From NCBI GenBank assembly GCA_018402075.1, contig JAGYJP010000002.1:1-64000 (forward strand): a stretch of DNA of 64,000 bases, written 5' to 3'. The translations under genes were made by a program, and so were the position numbers. The notes under the pieces were generated by a model. It was not told the origin of the DNA and searched no databases. It worked only from the letters and a program-made list of their open reading frames with translations. Source of the stretch: Candidatus Nanopelagicales bacterium (lineage in GTDB: Bacteria > Actinomycetota > Actinomycetes > S36-B12). Shown here piece after piece: positions 30,630 to 42,703 of the stretch (positions are counted from its first letter, which is position 1; each line of letters opens with the position of its first letter).

Positions 30630-30929
30630 GTGTCGGTTTCCATAAAGCCGTTAGAAGATCGCATTTTGGTACAAACTCTCGAAGCAGAACAAACAACTGC
30701 CTCGGGACTAGTTATCCCTGACACCGCAAAGGAAAAGCCCCAGGAGGGCAAGGTCCTCGCGGTCGGTCCAGGTCGTTTTGATGAAGATGGCGAAAAGCGC
30801 ATCCCCCTTGATATCAAGGTCGGGGACGTTGTCATCTACAGCAAGTACGGCGGTACCGAAGTCAAATACAACAATGAGGAATACCTGCTGCTCTCGGCGC
30901 GAGATGTTCTCGCGATCGTGGAGAAGTAA
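30630..30929 (+). CDS. groES: Co-chaperonin GroES
   Basis: 99-residue lid of the GroEL chamber. [41 protein letters not shown] sequence includes the mobile loop, and [21 protein letters not shown] the C-terminal strands. GTG start preceded by GGAGGACATAACC. Controlled by two upstream CIRCE sites. groEL follows 132 bases downstream after a hairpin. Confidence 0.97.
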   Translation: MSVSIKPLEDRILVQTLEAEQTTASGLVIPDTAKEKPQEGKVLAVGPGRFDEDGEKRIPLDIKVGDVVIYSKYGGTEVKYNNEEYLLLSARDVLAIVEK

Positions 30930-30958
30930 ATTTTCCTAGTTGTTATCGCAGCACTCTG

Positions 30959-30994
30959 GTGAGCCCCGCCTTCCTTCGGGAGCGCGGGGCTCAC
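30959..30994 (+). terminator. Hairpin between groES and groEL
   Basis: GTGAGCCCCGC pairs with GCGGGGCTCAC over 11 bp with a 14-base loop. No T-run follows, so partial attenuation or mRNA 3'-end protection of groES is as likely as full termination. It would allow groES:groEL ratios to differ. Confidence 0.7.
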
Positions 30995-31002
30995 TACCAA
31001 CT

Positions 31003-31050
31003 GAAACTCACAAGATACGAAACTCACAAGACACGAAACTCACAAGACAA
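31003..31050. repeat. Three 16-bp tandem repeats before groEL
   Basis: GAAACTCACAAGATAC, GAAACTCACAAGACAC and GAAACTCACAAGACAA are consecutive (31003, 31019, 31035). They sit between the hairpin and the groEL ribosome site and contain no promoter that I recognise. Confidence 0.92.
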
Positions 31051-31058
31051 AGGTGTAA

Positions 31059-32690
<1,632 letters not shown>

Positions 32691-32711
32691 TTCGACATCT
32701 GCACAAATTAA

Positions 32712-32743
32712 TTAAGGGCGGCTCCCGAGGGAGCCGCCCTTAA
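32712..32743. terminator. Strong terminator hairpin after groEL
   Basis: TTAAGGGCGGCTCCC pairs with GGGAGCCGCCCTTAA, 15 bp with only two unpaired bases, followed by TCTTTCG. It lies between the convergent groEL and whiB genes and can work in both directions. Confidence 0.88.
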
Positions 32744-32777
32744 TCTTTCGAGGGGATATTGTGGAGGGGGAAAAAAT

Positions 32778-33098
32778 TTAACTGGCCGTTGCGCTGAACG
32801 CACCGACTCCAATGACGTCTGATCCGCGGCCTGCATAAATAGCTTCGCGCTCGTCTTCACTCAGGCCGCCCCACACGCCATAAGGCTCACGAACGGCGAG
32901 TGCATGTGCGGCACATTGGACTTTCACCGGGCACACAGCGCACACAGCTTTGGCGGCAGCTTCGCGGTTGGCTCGGGCCGGGCCGCGTTCGCCCTCGGGG
33001 TGGAAAAAGATATTGGGGTCTTCACCGCGACACAAACCGATCATTTGCCAATCCCAAATATCCGCATTGGGACCGGGAAGGCGAGAGATATCAGCCAT
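32778..33098 (-). CDS. WhiB-family [4Fe-4S] transcription factor (WhiB3/WhiD-like)
   Basis: 106 residues from the chosen ATG at 33098, which follows an AAGGAG site at ideal spacing; an in-frame ATG 30 bases upstream lacks one. Cluster ligands are Cys23, Cys53, Cys56 and Cys62 (LCRG, CAVCPVKVQC). The GVWGG turn is at 74-78. The opening RLPGPNADIWDWQ and FFHPEGERG resemble WhiB3/WhiD, not WhiB1. Such proteins act with sigma-A and sense redox or NO. It is divergent from a MerR-type regulator and has a clear promoter. Confidence 0.92.
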   Translation of the reverse strand: MADISRLPGPNADIWDWQMIGLCRGEDPNIFFHPEGERGPARANREAAAKAVCAVCPVKVQCAAHALAVREPYGVWGGLSEDEREAIYAGRGSDVIGVGAFSATAS

Positions 33099-33152
33099 GG
33101 CATTTCTCCTTGATAATGGGATCGGCATTTCCGACTTTTACCCAATGGCCTT

Positions 33153-33182
33153 ACTATACAAAACGCGCCAAAGGTTGGTCAA
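33153..33182 (-). promoter_or_regulatory. Promoter of whiB-like gene
   Basis: On the minus strand: TTGACC (33182-33177), 18-base spacer, TATAGT (33158-33153). It lies ~55 bases upstream of the whiB start codon. Confidence 0.75.
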
Positions 33183-33221
33183 GTACCCCTGCAACGTTTT
33201 CAACATGCGGGAAGGGGTGAT

Positions 33222-34301
33222 GTGCAGCACACTTGGGGGGTGTCAATTTCAGCGGAAGCCTCCGCGAGTGGCGTGAGTGCCAGCACTCGTGCCCATACCG
33301 CCACCGAGACACCCCTATCCGGTGCCGCAGACACCCCCCAAATCCCGGATTTGGCCCTCACCGTCTCGGTGGTGGCTCGCCGCCTCGGTGTAGCTCCCGC
33401 CACCCTGCGCACGTGGGATCGCCGTTACGGAATCGGCCCATCTGCGCACCGTGAAGGCAGCCACCGCCGCTACCTGGCCTCTGATCTGGCCAAACTCGAA
33501 TACATGCGTTCACTGGTACTTGCCGGGGTTCCTGCGGCCGAAGCCGCCACCAAGGCACTCAGCCTGGAAATCACCGAGGAATACTCCGTGGCGATTGCCC
33601 GTTCCATCGTCCCGATGTACAACTCTGGAGAATCTTCACAGTTGTCCACCAAGGCTCCGGTCGGTGGCGGGAACGTGATTGCCACACCGGGTGCTGAACA
33701 GGGTGCGCGTGGGTTGGCTCGCGCCGCCACCGCACTGGATGCCCAAGCATGCCGCGAAATTGTGTGTCAAGGAATTGCCACCCACGGCGTGATCCCCACC
33801 TGGAATCAAATCATTGTTCCCGTGTTGCGGGGAGTCGGGGAGCGTTGGCAATCATCCGGTAAAGGCATAGATATCGAACATGTCCTGAGTTCCACCTTGG
33901 AGTCGGCACTAGGTTCGATTGTCAACAAAACAACAACATTTACCAATCCGCGTCCGGTCATGCTGGCTGGTGCGAATAACGAGCGCCACAAATTACCGCT
34001 CTGGGCGTTAGCTGCGACATTGGCCGAGGCAAATATTCGTACACTCATGATGGGCTCGGGTATGCCCGTCGACGCTCTGGGTGAAGCGGTTGTCAAGACC
34101 GGGCCGGCTGCAGTCTTTATTTGGTCTCAGATCGGGCCATCTGATCTCGCTGAACTAGACCGTGTCCCGGTGACCCGCCCGGCGGCTCGAATCGTGGTGG
34201 GTGGACCAGGGTGGGTTGGTCAGGCGCCTTCGCGGGTGGAGCGGATCATGGATCTGGAGAGCGCCTCAACGGTGATCCAACGGGCGGTCTGCTCGCTGTA
34301 A
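33222..34301 (+). CDS. MerR-type regulator with cobalamin-binding-like domain (CarH/LitR-like)
   Basis: 359 residues. An N-terminal Thr/Ala-rich tail precedes a MerR winged helix (LTVSVVARRLGVAPATLRTW, RRYGIGPSA, HRRYLASDLAKL; residues 46-95). After a linker, residues ~165-345 form a B12-binding-like module. W209-x9-E219-H220 (GERWQSSGKGIDIEH) and E254-x-H256 (NERHKLPLWAL) match the Wx9EH and ExH positions of CarH, where the second His ligates cobalt. CarH/LitR proteins release DNA in light. Photosensing here is inferred. GTG start; divergent from whiB; guaB follows but is probably separate. Confidence 0.78.
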   Translation: MQHTWGVSISAEASASGVSASTRAHTATETPLSGAADTPQIPDLALTVSVVARRLGVAPATLRTWDRRYGIGPSAHREGSHRRYLASDLAKLEYMRSLVLAGVPAAEAATKALSLEITEEYSVAIARSIVPMYNSGESSQLSTKAPVGGGNVIATPGAEQGARGLARAATALDAQACREIVCQGIATHGVIPTWNQIIVPVLRGVGERWQSSGKGIDIEHVLSSTLESALGSIVNKTTTFTNPRPVMLAGANNERHKLPLWALAATLAEANIRTLMMGSGMPVDALGEAVVKTGPAAVFIWSQIGPSDLAELDRVPVTRPAARIVVGGPGWVGQAPSRVERIMDLESASTVIQRAVCSL

Positions 34302-34314
34302 TGGCAGGCACTAA

Positions 34315-35865
<1,551 letters not shown>

Positions 35866-35867
35866 TT

Positions 35868-36983
35868 GTGGTTGATGTAGTAATCGGGGGATCAAAACAG
35901 GGTCGCCGCGGATATTCATTTGATGAAGTTGCAATCGCCCCGCATCGTCGGACCCGCGACGCCTCGGAGGTATCCACCAGTTGGGCCATTGATGCCTACA
36001 AGTTTGATACCCCATTTATGGCAGCTCCCATGGATTCCGTTGTGTCTCCCGACAGCGCCCAAGCGATCTCACGCAATGGTGCATTGGCGGTTCTCAATAT
36101 TGAAGGTCTCTGGGCACGTTATGAAGACCCCACCTTGTTGCTCCGTGAAATATCTCAAGCCGATCACAATCAAGCAACTCAACTCCTTCAAAAGATGTAC
36201 ACCGAGAAGCCTGTTGATCATGGCCTGATCAAGGAGCGCGTGGGCCAGCTCAAGGAATCCGGCATCACGGTGTCGGTGGCAGTCTCGCCACAGGGAACAC
36301 CGGAACTTGCACCCATTGCCGCAGGTGCCGGGGCTGAGATCATGGTGATTCGTGGAACCACCGTGTCTGCCGAGCATGTATCTGCCAGCGGGGAAGCACT
36401 TAATCTCAAGAGTTATATCCACGATCTTGATATCCCGGTGATCGTGGGCGGTTGTGCCACGGCGCAAGCGGCACTTCACCTGATGCGCACCGGTGCCGCC
36501 GGTGTCCTAGTGGGTTTCGGTGGCGGCTCCAGCCACACGACCGCCGAAGTACTCGGCGTGCGGGTGCCCATGGCCACCGCAATCGCCGATGTCGCCGCGG
36601 CTCGCCGCGACTACCTTGATGAATCTGGTGGGCGCTATGTCCATGTCATCGCCGACGGCTCCATGGGCAATAGCGGTGACATTGTGAAGGCATTCGCCTG
36701 CGGTGCTGATGCAGCCATGATCGGTTCGGTGCTCGCGCGAGCCACCGATGCACCCGGTGGTGGCACTCACTGGGGATCTGAAGCGTGGCACCCGAATTTG
36801 CCCCGCGGTGAACGGCACACCATGAACCAGGTGGGTTCCATTGACCAGATCCTCAACGGTCCCGCGACACGAGGCGATGGCACCATGAATCTTGTTGGTG
36901 CATTGCGCAAGGCCATGGCCACCACGGGCTATAGCGATCTCAAAGAATTCCAGCGAGTGGAAATGATTATTTCTGCCTCATGA
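35868..36983 (+). CDS. guaB3: GuaB3-family IMP dehydrogenase-related protein
   Basis: 371 residues without a CBS domain. GRRGYSFDEVAIAPHRRTRD is the hallmark N-terminus. MAAPMDSVVSP, VIVGGCATAQAALHLMRTGAAGVLVG and ADGSMGNSGDIVKAFACGADAAMIGS (phosphate site) show the TIM barrel. The usual catalytic loop Cys is not obvious, the region reading GFGGGSSHTTAEVLGV. The family occurs in actinobacteria and cyanobacteria next to guaB. IMP dehydrogenase activity has been reported for a cyanobacterial member; function here is inferred. Confidence 0.88.
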   Translation: MVDVVIGGSKQGRRGYSFDEVAIAPHRRTRDASEVSTSWAIDAYKFDTPFMAAPMDSVVSPDSAQAISRNGALAVLNIEGLWARYEDPTLLLREISQADHNQATQLLQKMYTEKPVDHGLIKERVGQLKESGITVSVAVSPQGTPELAPIAAGAGAEIMVIRGTTVSAEHVSASGEALNLKSYIHDLDIPVIVGGCATAQAALHLMRTGAAGVLVGFGGGSSHTTAEVLGVRVPMATAIADVAAARRDYLDESGGRYVHVIADGSMGNSGDIVKAFACGADAAMIGSVLARATDAPGGGTHWGSEAWHPNLPRGERHTMNQVGSIDQILNGPATRGDGTMNLVGALRKAMATTGYSDLKEFQRVEMIISAS

Positions 36984-36996
36984 GGTCTCGAGTAGC

Positions 36997-38526
36997 ATGA
37001 TCCTTGAGAAGGCGCCGTATTGGGCCAAGGCACGAGCTTGTGCCACTGCAACCAGTGGTGAAAAATTCACGGTCACTTCGCCATTTGGCCACGATCTTTA
37101 CTCGTTAGAACTTTCAACACCTTCAGATGTTCAATCCGCGGTTGCCACTTCTCGAGCAGCACAGGTTTTGTGGGCCCAGACATCACTCCGCAGCAGGGCG
37201 CGAATTTTCCTACGCTTTCATGACCTGCTACTGGGTAATCGAGATCAGGTCCTGGATCTCATTCAATGGGAGACCGGAAAGCCGCGCAAAGATGCCAATG
37301 AAGAGTTACTCGATGTTGCACTGAATGCTCGCTACTACGCCCGTCATCTGGGTGCTCTCAAGGAGCGCTCGCACATGGGTGCATTCCCTGGATTGATCAC
37401 CGCCATTGAGCGGCACGTTCCGCTCGGTGTTGTTGGCATTATTTCTCCGTGGAATTACCCGCTCACTCTTTCGGTGAGCGATGCAATTCCCGCACTCCTT
37501 GCGGGTAATGGCGTAGTGATCAAGCCAGATCCTCTGACCTCACTGACCGCGCTGTATATGTCGGAACTACTCATGCAGGCTGGATTACCCCAAGGGCTGT
37601 TTGGCATTGTGATTGGCGATGGCCGTGATCTGGGAACGCCATTAATCGATTCAATTGATTTCCTCATGTTCACCGGCTCAACAGCGGTGGGTCGAATTGT
37701 TGCTGCGCAATGTGGTCAACGACTTATTGGCGCATCCTTAGAGCTTGGCGGAAAGAACGCCATGATCATTCGGGCCGACGCAGATATCACTAAGGCAGCG
37801 GATATTGCAGTACGCGCATGCTTTAACAACACGGGTCAGTTGTGCATTTCGATCGAGCGCCTTTATGTTCATGAGAGCATTCAGAAACAATTTCTCGCGG
37901 AGTTTATTCATCTGACCGAAGCCATGGTCGAGGGAACCGGCATCGGTTGGGGGAGTGACTATGGCCCGCTGATTAGCGCCCAGCATGCCGAAAATGTCCA
38001 CGCATTTATTACCGATGCCGTTAACAATGGAGCCACGGTACACACGGGGGGTCAGCTCACCGGTCACGCAACCATTGCACCCACAATCCTGACCAACGTG
38101 AGTGAATCCATGCGCGTGTGCCGCCAGGAAACGTTTGGGCCTGTTGTCGCGGTGGAGTCTTTTGCCACCGATCGCGAGGCCATTGCCCGAGCAAATGACA
38201 CCACCTTCGGCCTGAATGCGAGCGTGATTTCCCGCGACCGCAAGGTGGCCCTCGCCATTGCCCGACAACTTCGGGCGGGCACGGTCAACATCAATGAAGG
38301 CTATGCAACGGCCTGGTCTACCATGTCAGCCCCCATGGGTGGTTTCGGTGATTCCGGTTTGGGCAGAAGACATGGAATTGCGGGGATCTTGCAGTACACC
38401 GAGGGTCAAAATATTGCGACTCAGCATGCCCTCGGATTCGGTCCACCATTTGGATTAACGGATCAAGTGTGGGGAGAGTTACTCACACAATCATTAGTCA
38501 TCATGAAAAAGATCGGCTGGCGCTAA
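36997..38526 (+). CDS. Aldehyde dehydrogenase, succinate-semialdehyde dehydrogenase-like (GabD2 type)
   Basis: 509 residues. GVVGIISPWNYPLTLSVSDAIPALLAGN, VVIKPDPLT, FTGSTAVGR, LELGGKNAMII with the general base, CFNNTGQLCISIERL with the nucleophilic Cys, QETFGPVVAVE and MGGFGDSGLGRRHG are all present. The ERL after the Cys and overall length resemble mycobacterial GabD2. Substrate uncertain. It ends inside the stem of a terminator, 14 bases after guaB3 begins the unit, so it is likely co-transcribed with guaB-guaB3. Confidence 0.88.
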   Translation: MILEKAPYWAKARACATATSGEKFTVTSPFGHDLYSLELSTPSDVQSAVATSRAAQVLWAQTSLRSRARIFLRFHDLLLGNRDQVLDLIQWETGKPRKDANEELLDVALNARYYARHLGALKERSHMGAFPGLITAIERHVPLGVVGIISPWNYPLTLSVSDAIPALLAGNGVVIKPDPLTSLTALYMSELLMQAGLPQGLFGIVIGDGRDLGTPLIDSIDFLMFTGSTAVGRIVAAQCGQRLIGASLELGGKNAMIIRADADITKAADIAVRACFNNTGQLCISIERLYVHESIQKQFLAEFIHLTEAMVEGTGIGWGSDYGPLISAQHAENVHAFITDAVNNGATVHTGGQLTGHATIAPTILTNVSESMRVCRQETFGPVVAVESFATDREAIARANDTTFGLNASVISRDRKVALAIARQLRAGTVNINEGYATAWSTMSAPMGGFGDSGLGRRHGIAGILQYTEGQNIATQHALGFGPPFGLTDQVWGELLTQSLVIMKKIGWR

Positions 38527-38542
38527 AGAGCACCAGCCGATC
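38511..38542. terminator. Bidirectional terminator between aldehyde dehydrogenase and coxM
   Basis: GATCGGCTGG pairs with CCAGCCGATC (10 bp, 12-base loop), flanked by AAAAA on the left and TTTAT on the right. The left arm includes the last codons of the plus-strand gene. Serves both convergent genes. Confidence 0.88.
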
Positions 38543-38558
38543 TTTATGATCAAGTTCC

Positions 38559-39413
38559 CTAGGACAGGCCAGCTGCCTTAGCGACAGCCCGTGCGGTCAA
38601 GACGCGTGCCAAGTGCAGGCGGTACTCGACATCGGCATCGTCATCGGCAAAAGGCTCGAGGCCATCGGATGCATGTGTTGCCGCTGCCTCAATATCTGCA
38701 AGTGAACTTGCGCCCACTAGGGCTTGCTCCACACTGGTAGCCCGGACAGGAGACCCGCCCACATTGGTCAATCCAATGCGAGCCTCGGCGATCTTTCCAC
38801 CATCCATGCGAACCGCGGCAGCAACACCGACAATGCTCCACGCTTGGGCCGTCCTGTTGAACTTCTCGTAGTGGGTGCCCCAACCATCCATCTTGGGGAA
38901 AGCAACGCTCACCAGAATTTCATCGGGGCCAACCGCTGTTTCAAATGGACCCACGAAGAAATCAGAAGCGCTAACGGTTCGCCGCCCATTCGGGCCCGCA
39001 ATCCGGAACTCGGCGTCGAGAGCAAGTGCCACAGGTGGTTGATCCGCCCGCGGATCGGCATGGGCCAATGCTCCGCCCACCGTGCCACGGTGACGAATTT
39101 GCGGATCTGCAACAGAAGCGGTTGCCTGTGCGAGCAGTGCCACACTCTGTTTCACCATGCCGTTGTTCAAGACGTCGTAGTGTGTGGTGCCAGCGCCAAT
39201 CACCAATTTGCCGTCTTCCTCGCACACACCTTTGAGTTCATCAATGCTGGAGCAATCGACAACAACAGAAGGTGCATTTAAGCGAAGCCGCAATACCGGC
39301 AGTAGCGATTGACCGCCACCGAGGATTTTGGCGTCCTCGCCACCCGCTGCCAGTGCTGCGAGGGCATCGTCAATGGAAGTGGCTTTCTTGTAATCAAAGG
39401 CGACGGGAATCAT
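38559..39413 (-). CDS. coxM: CO-dehydrogenase-like FAD subunit
   Basis: 284-residue medium subunit of a molybdenum hydroxylase, carrying electrons from the Fe-S subunit to an acceptor through FAD. AKILGGGQSLLPVLRLRL is the FAD-binding loop, and ASVADPQIRHRGTVGGALAHADPRAD the second FAD motif. The start ATG at 39413 shares its A with the coxL stop (TAATG) and is preceded by AGGAGG. An in-frame ATG upstream lacks a site. Third gene of coxS-coxL-coxM, the order of form-II clusters. Confidence 0.92.
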   Translation of the reverse strand: MIPVAFDYKKATSIDDALAALAAGGEDAKILGGGQSLLPVLRLRLNAPSVVVDCSSIDELKGVCEEDGKLVIGAGTTHYDVLNNGMVKQSVALLAQATASVADPQIRHRGTVGGALAHADPRADQPPVALALDAEFRIAGPNGRRTVSASDFFVGPFETAVGPDEILVSVAFPKMDGWGTHYEKFNRTAQAWSIVGVAAAVRMDGGKIAEARIGLTNVGGSPVRATSVEQALVGASSLADIEAAATHASDGLEPFADDDADVEYRLHLARVLTARAVAKAAGLS

Positions 39414-41779
39414 TATTTGCCTCCTTGTGCAGCTTGGATTGCTTTCCATACGGTCATGGGTGTCGCTGGCATAGCTACGTCGTTGACACCGAGGTGACGC
39501 AATGCATCGACAATTCCATTGATGATCGCAGGCGTTGATGCGATGGAACCGGCTTCACCCACACCCTTGGTGCCCAGTGGGTTGGTGGAGGACGGTGTAC
39601 ATGTGGTGTCCGTGGTGAAGGATGGTAGATCAGGTGCACCGGGAACCAGATAAGTAGACAGGTTCGCGTTCAGCGGTTGACCGTCTTCGTCGTAGAAGGC
39701 ACCTTCGTAGAGTGCCTGGCCAATACCCTGTGCCAAGCCTCCGTGAACTTGGCCTTCCACGATCATCGGGTTGACCTGCACTCCGACATCGTCTACACAC
39801 ACGTACTTGCGCAGCGTTGCTTTGCCCGTTTGAGTGTCCACTTCCATTGCCGCAAGGTGCGTGCCGTGGGGATAGGAGAAATCTTCCGGGTCAATTGTGG
39901 CTTCGGCAGAGAGTGTTGGCTCCACGCCGGGTGGCAGATTGTGTGCGGTAAATGCTTCAAACGCCACGGCGCCCAGAGGTTGTGCTTTCTCGGAATCACC
40001 CTTGACCTGAAACACGCCATTGACGTAATCAAGATCGTTCACACTGCACTCCAATTGATGGGCGGCGATTACGCGGGCTTTTTCCACCAGTCGCTCACTG
40101 GCTGCCTTAATTGCTTGGCCACCGACCGCCAGGGATCGCGAACCGTAGGTGTCCATTCCGTAGGGGGCACGACCCGTGTCACTGTGCACGACCTCAATGT
40201 CCTCAACGGGAACACCCAGAATGCTGGACGCGATTTGGCTCCACGCTGTTTCATGGCCCTGCCCGTGGGGTGAGGTTCCCGTGATGACTTCGACCTTGCC
40301 GGTGGGAAGTACCCGTACCGTGCAATGTTCCCAGCCGCCGGCCACATACTTCAAAGCACCGAGGGTTCGAGAAGGTGCCAGCCCGCACATTTCGGTGAAG
40401 GTGGAGATGCCAATACCCAACTGCACGGGATCACCGGATTCGCGACGCTGCCTCTGCTCGGCACGCAGACCCTCGTAGTCAAAGAGCTCCAATGCCCGCG
40501 CAGTTGCCAGTTCATAGTTACCGGTGTCATAGGTCAAACCCGCGATGGTGGTGTACGGGAATTCATCGTGCTTAATCCAATTCTTCTTGCGTAGCTCCAT
40601 GGGTTCCATGCCAAGTTCAGCTGCAAGTTCATCCATGATCCGCTCAATGGCGTAGGTGGATTCGGGGCGACCCGCACCGCGATACGCATCGGTGGGGGTT
40701 GTGTTGGTGAAAACGCCCGTGCACTTAAAGTCGTATGCGCCCATCTTGTAGATACCTGGGTACATGAACATACCGAGCAATGGAACACCCGGTGTAATGA
40801 TCTGCAGGTATGCACCCATATTGGCAATCAGATCGACTTTCAGACCGACCAAGGTGCCATCAGACTTCGCGGCAATTTCAATATCTTGAATCTGATCTCG
40901 TCCATGGTGTGTTGCGACCATGTCTTCACTGCGAGTTTCAGTCCACTTCACTGGGCGACCCAGTGTGCGCGCTAACTGTGTGACAAGAATTTCTTCACGG
41001 TAGCACTGCAGTTTGCCTCCGAACCCACCGCCGACATCGGGCGCAATTACCCGAAGATTGTTTTCGGGGACGCCGGTGACCAGAGCCAACAGCAGGCGCA
41101 GGATGTGGGGAACTTGGGTGGAGGACCATAGGGTGATTTCTTCGGACATGCCCATGGGTGCTGCAACCACACTGCGCGGCTCCATGAATGCTGGAATCAG
41201 ACGCTGATTAATGAAGCGACGCTTGACGACAACATCGGCTTCTTTCACTTTTTCGTCATAGCCGCCGCCAAGGTTGTACACGTAGCAGGTGTTTGTGCCC
41301 TTGTCTTCGTGGACATACGCGGTGTCATTGCTGATCGCCTTCTCCATGTTGACAACAGCATCGAGTGGTTCGTAGTCCACGACAATTGCCTCAAGTGCAT
41401 CAGCCGCACTTTCGTTGTCGGTGGCCAGAACAACAGCAACACAGTCGCCCACATGGCGAACCTGGCCTTTTGCTAATGCGGGGAAATCGGGAGCAACCAT
41501 GTCGTCGGTGACGGGCCACACGCATGGTACGGAGCCATTGAGGTCACCCAATTCTTCGGCGCCGTAGGCGGCAACCACATTGGGCATGGCAAGGGCGCCG
41601 CTGACATCGAGCTTGGTGATGTTGGCGTGGGCAAATGGGCTACGCAGAATCGCCATGTGAACGGTACCCGGCAGTTGAATATTGTCGGTCCAGTTAGTTT
41701 GGCCGTGCAGTAGACGCGCGTCTTCCTTGCGCTTGATGGGACGGCCAAGTGCGGTAGGGAGGTCGGTTACATCGGTCAT
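39413..41779 (-). CDS. coxL: Form-II CO-dehydrogenase-like molybdopterin subunit
   Basis: 788 residues binding Mo-pterin-cytosine. DVGGGFGGK is the cofactor loop near residue 248. The active-site loop is AYRGAGR (residues 365-371), the form-II signature; form-I CO dehydrogenase has AYxCSFR. GTSPHGQGHE follows, and GVGEAG near the C-terminus contains the catalytic Glu. Form-II enzymes are reported to act poorly or not on CO, and many have unknown substrates. So a carbon monoxide role is unproven. It is joined to both neighbours by TAATG overlaps. Confidence 0.92.
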   Translation of the reverse strand: MTDVTDLPTALGRPIKRKEDARLLHGQTNWTDNIQLPGTVHMAILRSPFAHANITKLDVSGALAMPNVVAAYGAEELGDLNGSVPCVWPVTDDMVAPDFPALAKGQVRHVGDCVAVVLATDNESAADALEAIVVDYEPLDAVVNMEKAISNDTAYVHEDKGTNTCYVYNLGGGYDEKVKEADVVVKRRFINQRLIPAFMEPRSVVAAPMGMSEEITLWSSTQVPHILRLLLALVTGVPENNLRVIAPDVGGGFGGKLQCYREEILVTQLARTLGRPVKWTETRSEDMVATHHGRDQIQDIEIAAKSDGTLVGLKVDLIANMGAYLQIITPGVPLLGMFMYPGIYKMGAYDFKCTGVFTNTTPTDAYRGAGRPESTYAIERIMDELAAELGMEPMELRKKNWIKHDEFPYTTIAGLTYDTGNYELATARALELFDYEGLRAEQRQRRESGDPVQLGIGISTFTEMCGLAPSRTLGALKYVAGGWEHCTVRVLPTGKVEVITGTSPHGQGHETAWSQIASSILGVPVEDIEVVHSDTGRAPYGMDTYGSRSLAVGGQAIKAASERLVEKARVIAAHQLECSVNDLDYVNGVFQVKGDSEKAQPLGAVAFEAFTAHNLPPGVEPTLSAEATIDPEDFSYPHGTHLAAMEVDTQTGKATLRKYVCVDDVGVQVNPMIVEGQVHGGLAQGIGQALYEGAFYDEDGQPLNANLSTYLVPGAPDLPSFTTDTTCTPSSTNPLGTKGVGEAGSIASTPAIINGIVDALRHLGVNDVAMPATPMTVWKAIQAAQGGK

Positions 41780-42252
41780 TACTTACTTCCTTCCATCATT
41801 TCAGCAGCGCGCTGAACACTCTTCACAATGTTGTGATAACCGGTGCAACGGCACAGGTTGCCCTCAAGTCCTTCGCGTATTTCTTTCTCGGAAGGGGAGG
41901 GATTTTCATTTAAAAGATCAATGGAACTCATGACCATGCCAGGTGTGCAATATCCGCACTGCAGTCCATGACATTCCTTAAATGCAGATTGCACAGGATG
42001 CCAATCATTGCCATCCGATACGCCCTGAATAGTGGTGACCGTGCTGCCATCGGCTTGAACGGCAAGCATGCTGCACGACTTCACACTCTTGCCATCGACC
42101 AACACGGTGCACGCACCGCAGTTCGATGTATCGCATCCCACTACGGTCCCGACCCGGCCCAGATCAGTGCGCAGGAAATGAACGAGAAGTGTTCGAGGTT
42201 CTACGGATTTGTGGTAGGTGGTGCCATCGACCGTGACTGTTATCTCGTGCAT
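41779..42252 (-). CDS. coxS: CO-dehydrogenase-like [2Fe-2S] subunit
   Basis: 157 residues. The ferredoxin-like cluster is [22 protein letters not shown] and the helical cluster [15 protein letters not shown] followed by [14 protein letters not shown]: all eight cysteines are present. The frame is open far upstream, but the ATG at 42252 gives the usual [10 protein letters not shown] start after GAAAGGGGCACC. First gene of coxSLM, transcribed leftward from ~42.3 kb. Confidence 0.92.
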   Translation of the reverse strand: MHEITVTVDGTTYHKSVEPRTLLVHFLRTDLGRVGTVVGCDTSNCGACTVLVDGKSVKSCSMLAVQADGSTVTTIQGVSDGNDWHPVQSAFKECHGLQCGYCTPGMVMSSIDLLNENPSPSEKEIREGLEGNLCRCTGYHNIVKSVQRAAEMMEGSK

Positions 42253-42429
42253 GGTGCCCCTTTCGCCGTGAAGGCTCTCTAGCGGTGAGTTATGTTTTTT
42301 GGTCTGTTTGACAGGACTGTAGAACTCACAACCCACCCAGTGTGTGGCTTTGTGAAAAATTCTTGTCCCATTTATCACGCGATTTACCTTGCAATGGGTC
42401 GAAATCGGACAATCCAATAGGGTTTTGTC

Positions 42430-42681
42430 GTGGTCACGGATGCAAACCCGCACTTTGTGCGCTCAGCGATCGCGACCGCATTCTTTTTTTTGCCCCTGGG
42501 AATCGTGGCAATTGTCTTTGGCTTCAGGTGCCGGTCGGCGCTTGATTCAGGTCAAACATCAGCAGCCATGCGGGCCTCCACCATATCCAGACGGTTTTCG
42601 CTCGCAGCTTTCATAATCGGCGGGCTGGTCTATCTATTCCTGATAACCGGTTTTCTCCTGCTCGGCGCCTTTTCCTCGTGA
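42430..42681 (+). CDS. Small CD225/dispanin-type membrane protein
   Basis: 83 residues. Two TM segments: [20 protein letters not shown] and [20 protein letters not shown]. Between them lie a [22 protein letters not shown] loop and a [12 protein letters not shown] motif, which together match the CD225/dispanin family. Function in bacteria unknown. GTG start. Lies between divergent coxS and guaA. Confidence 0.7.
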   Translation: MVTDANPHFVRSAIATAFFFLPLGIVAIVFGFRCRSALDSGQTSAAMRASTISRRFSLAAFIIGGLVYLFLITGFLLLGAFSS

Positions 42682-42703
42682 GTGACTTCACTAGGCTGGT
42701 GCA

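Noticed and set aside
38724..39281. 185-codon plus-strand frame inside coxM
   Set aside because: Antisense shadow; coxM has the FAD motifs, a ribosome site and TAATG coupling.
41779..42453. Longer coxS starting at 42453
   Set aside because: The extra 67 residues are unlike any Fe-S subunit and lack a ribosome site; ATG 42252 has both.
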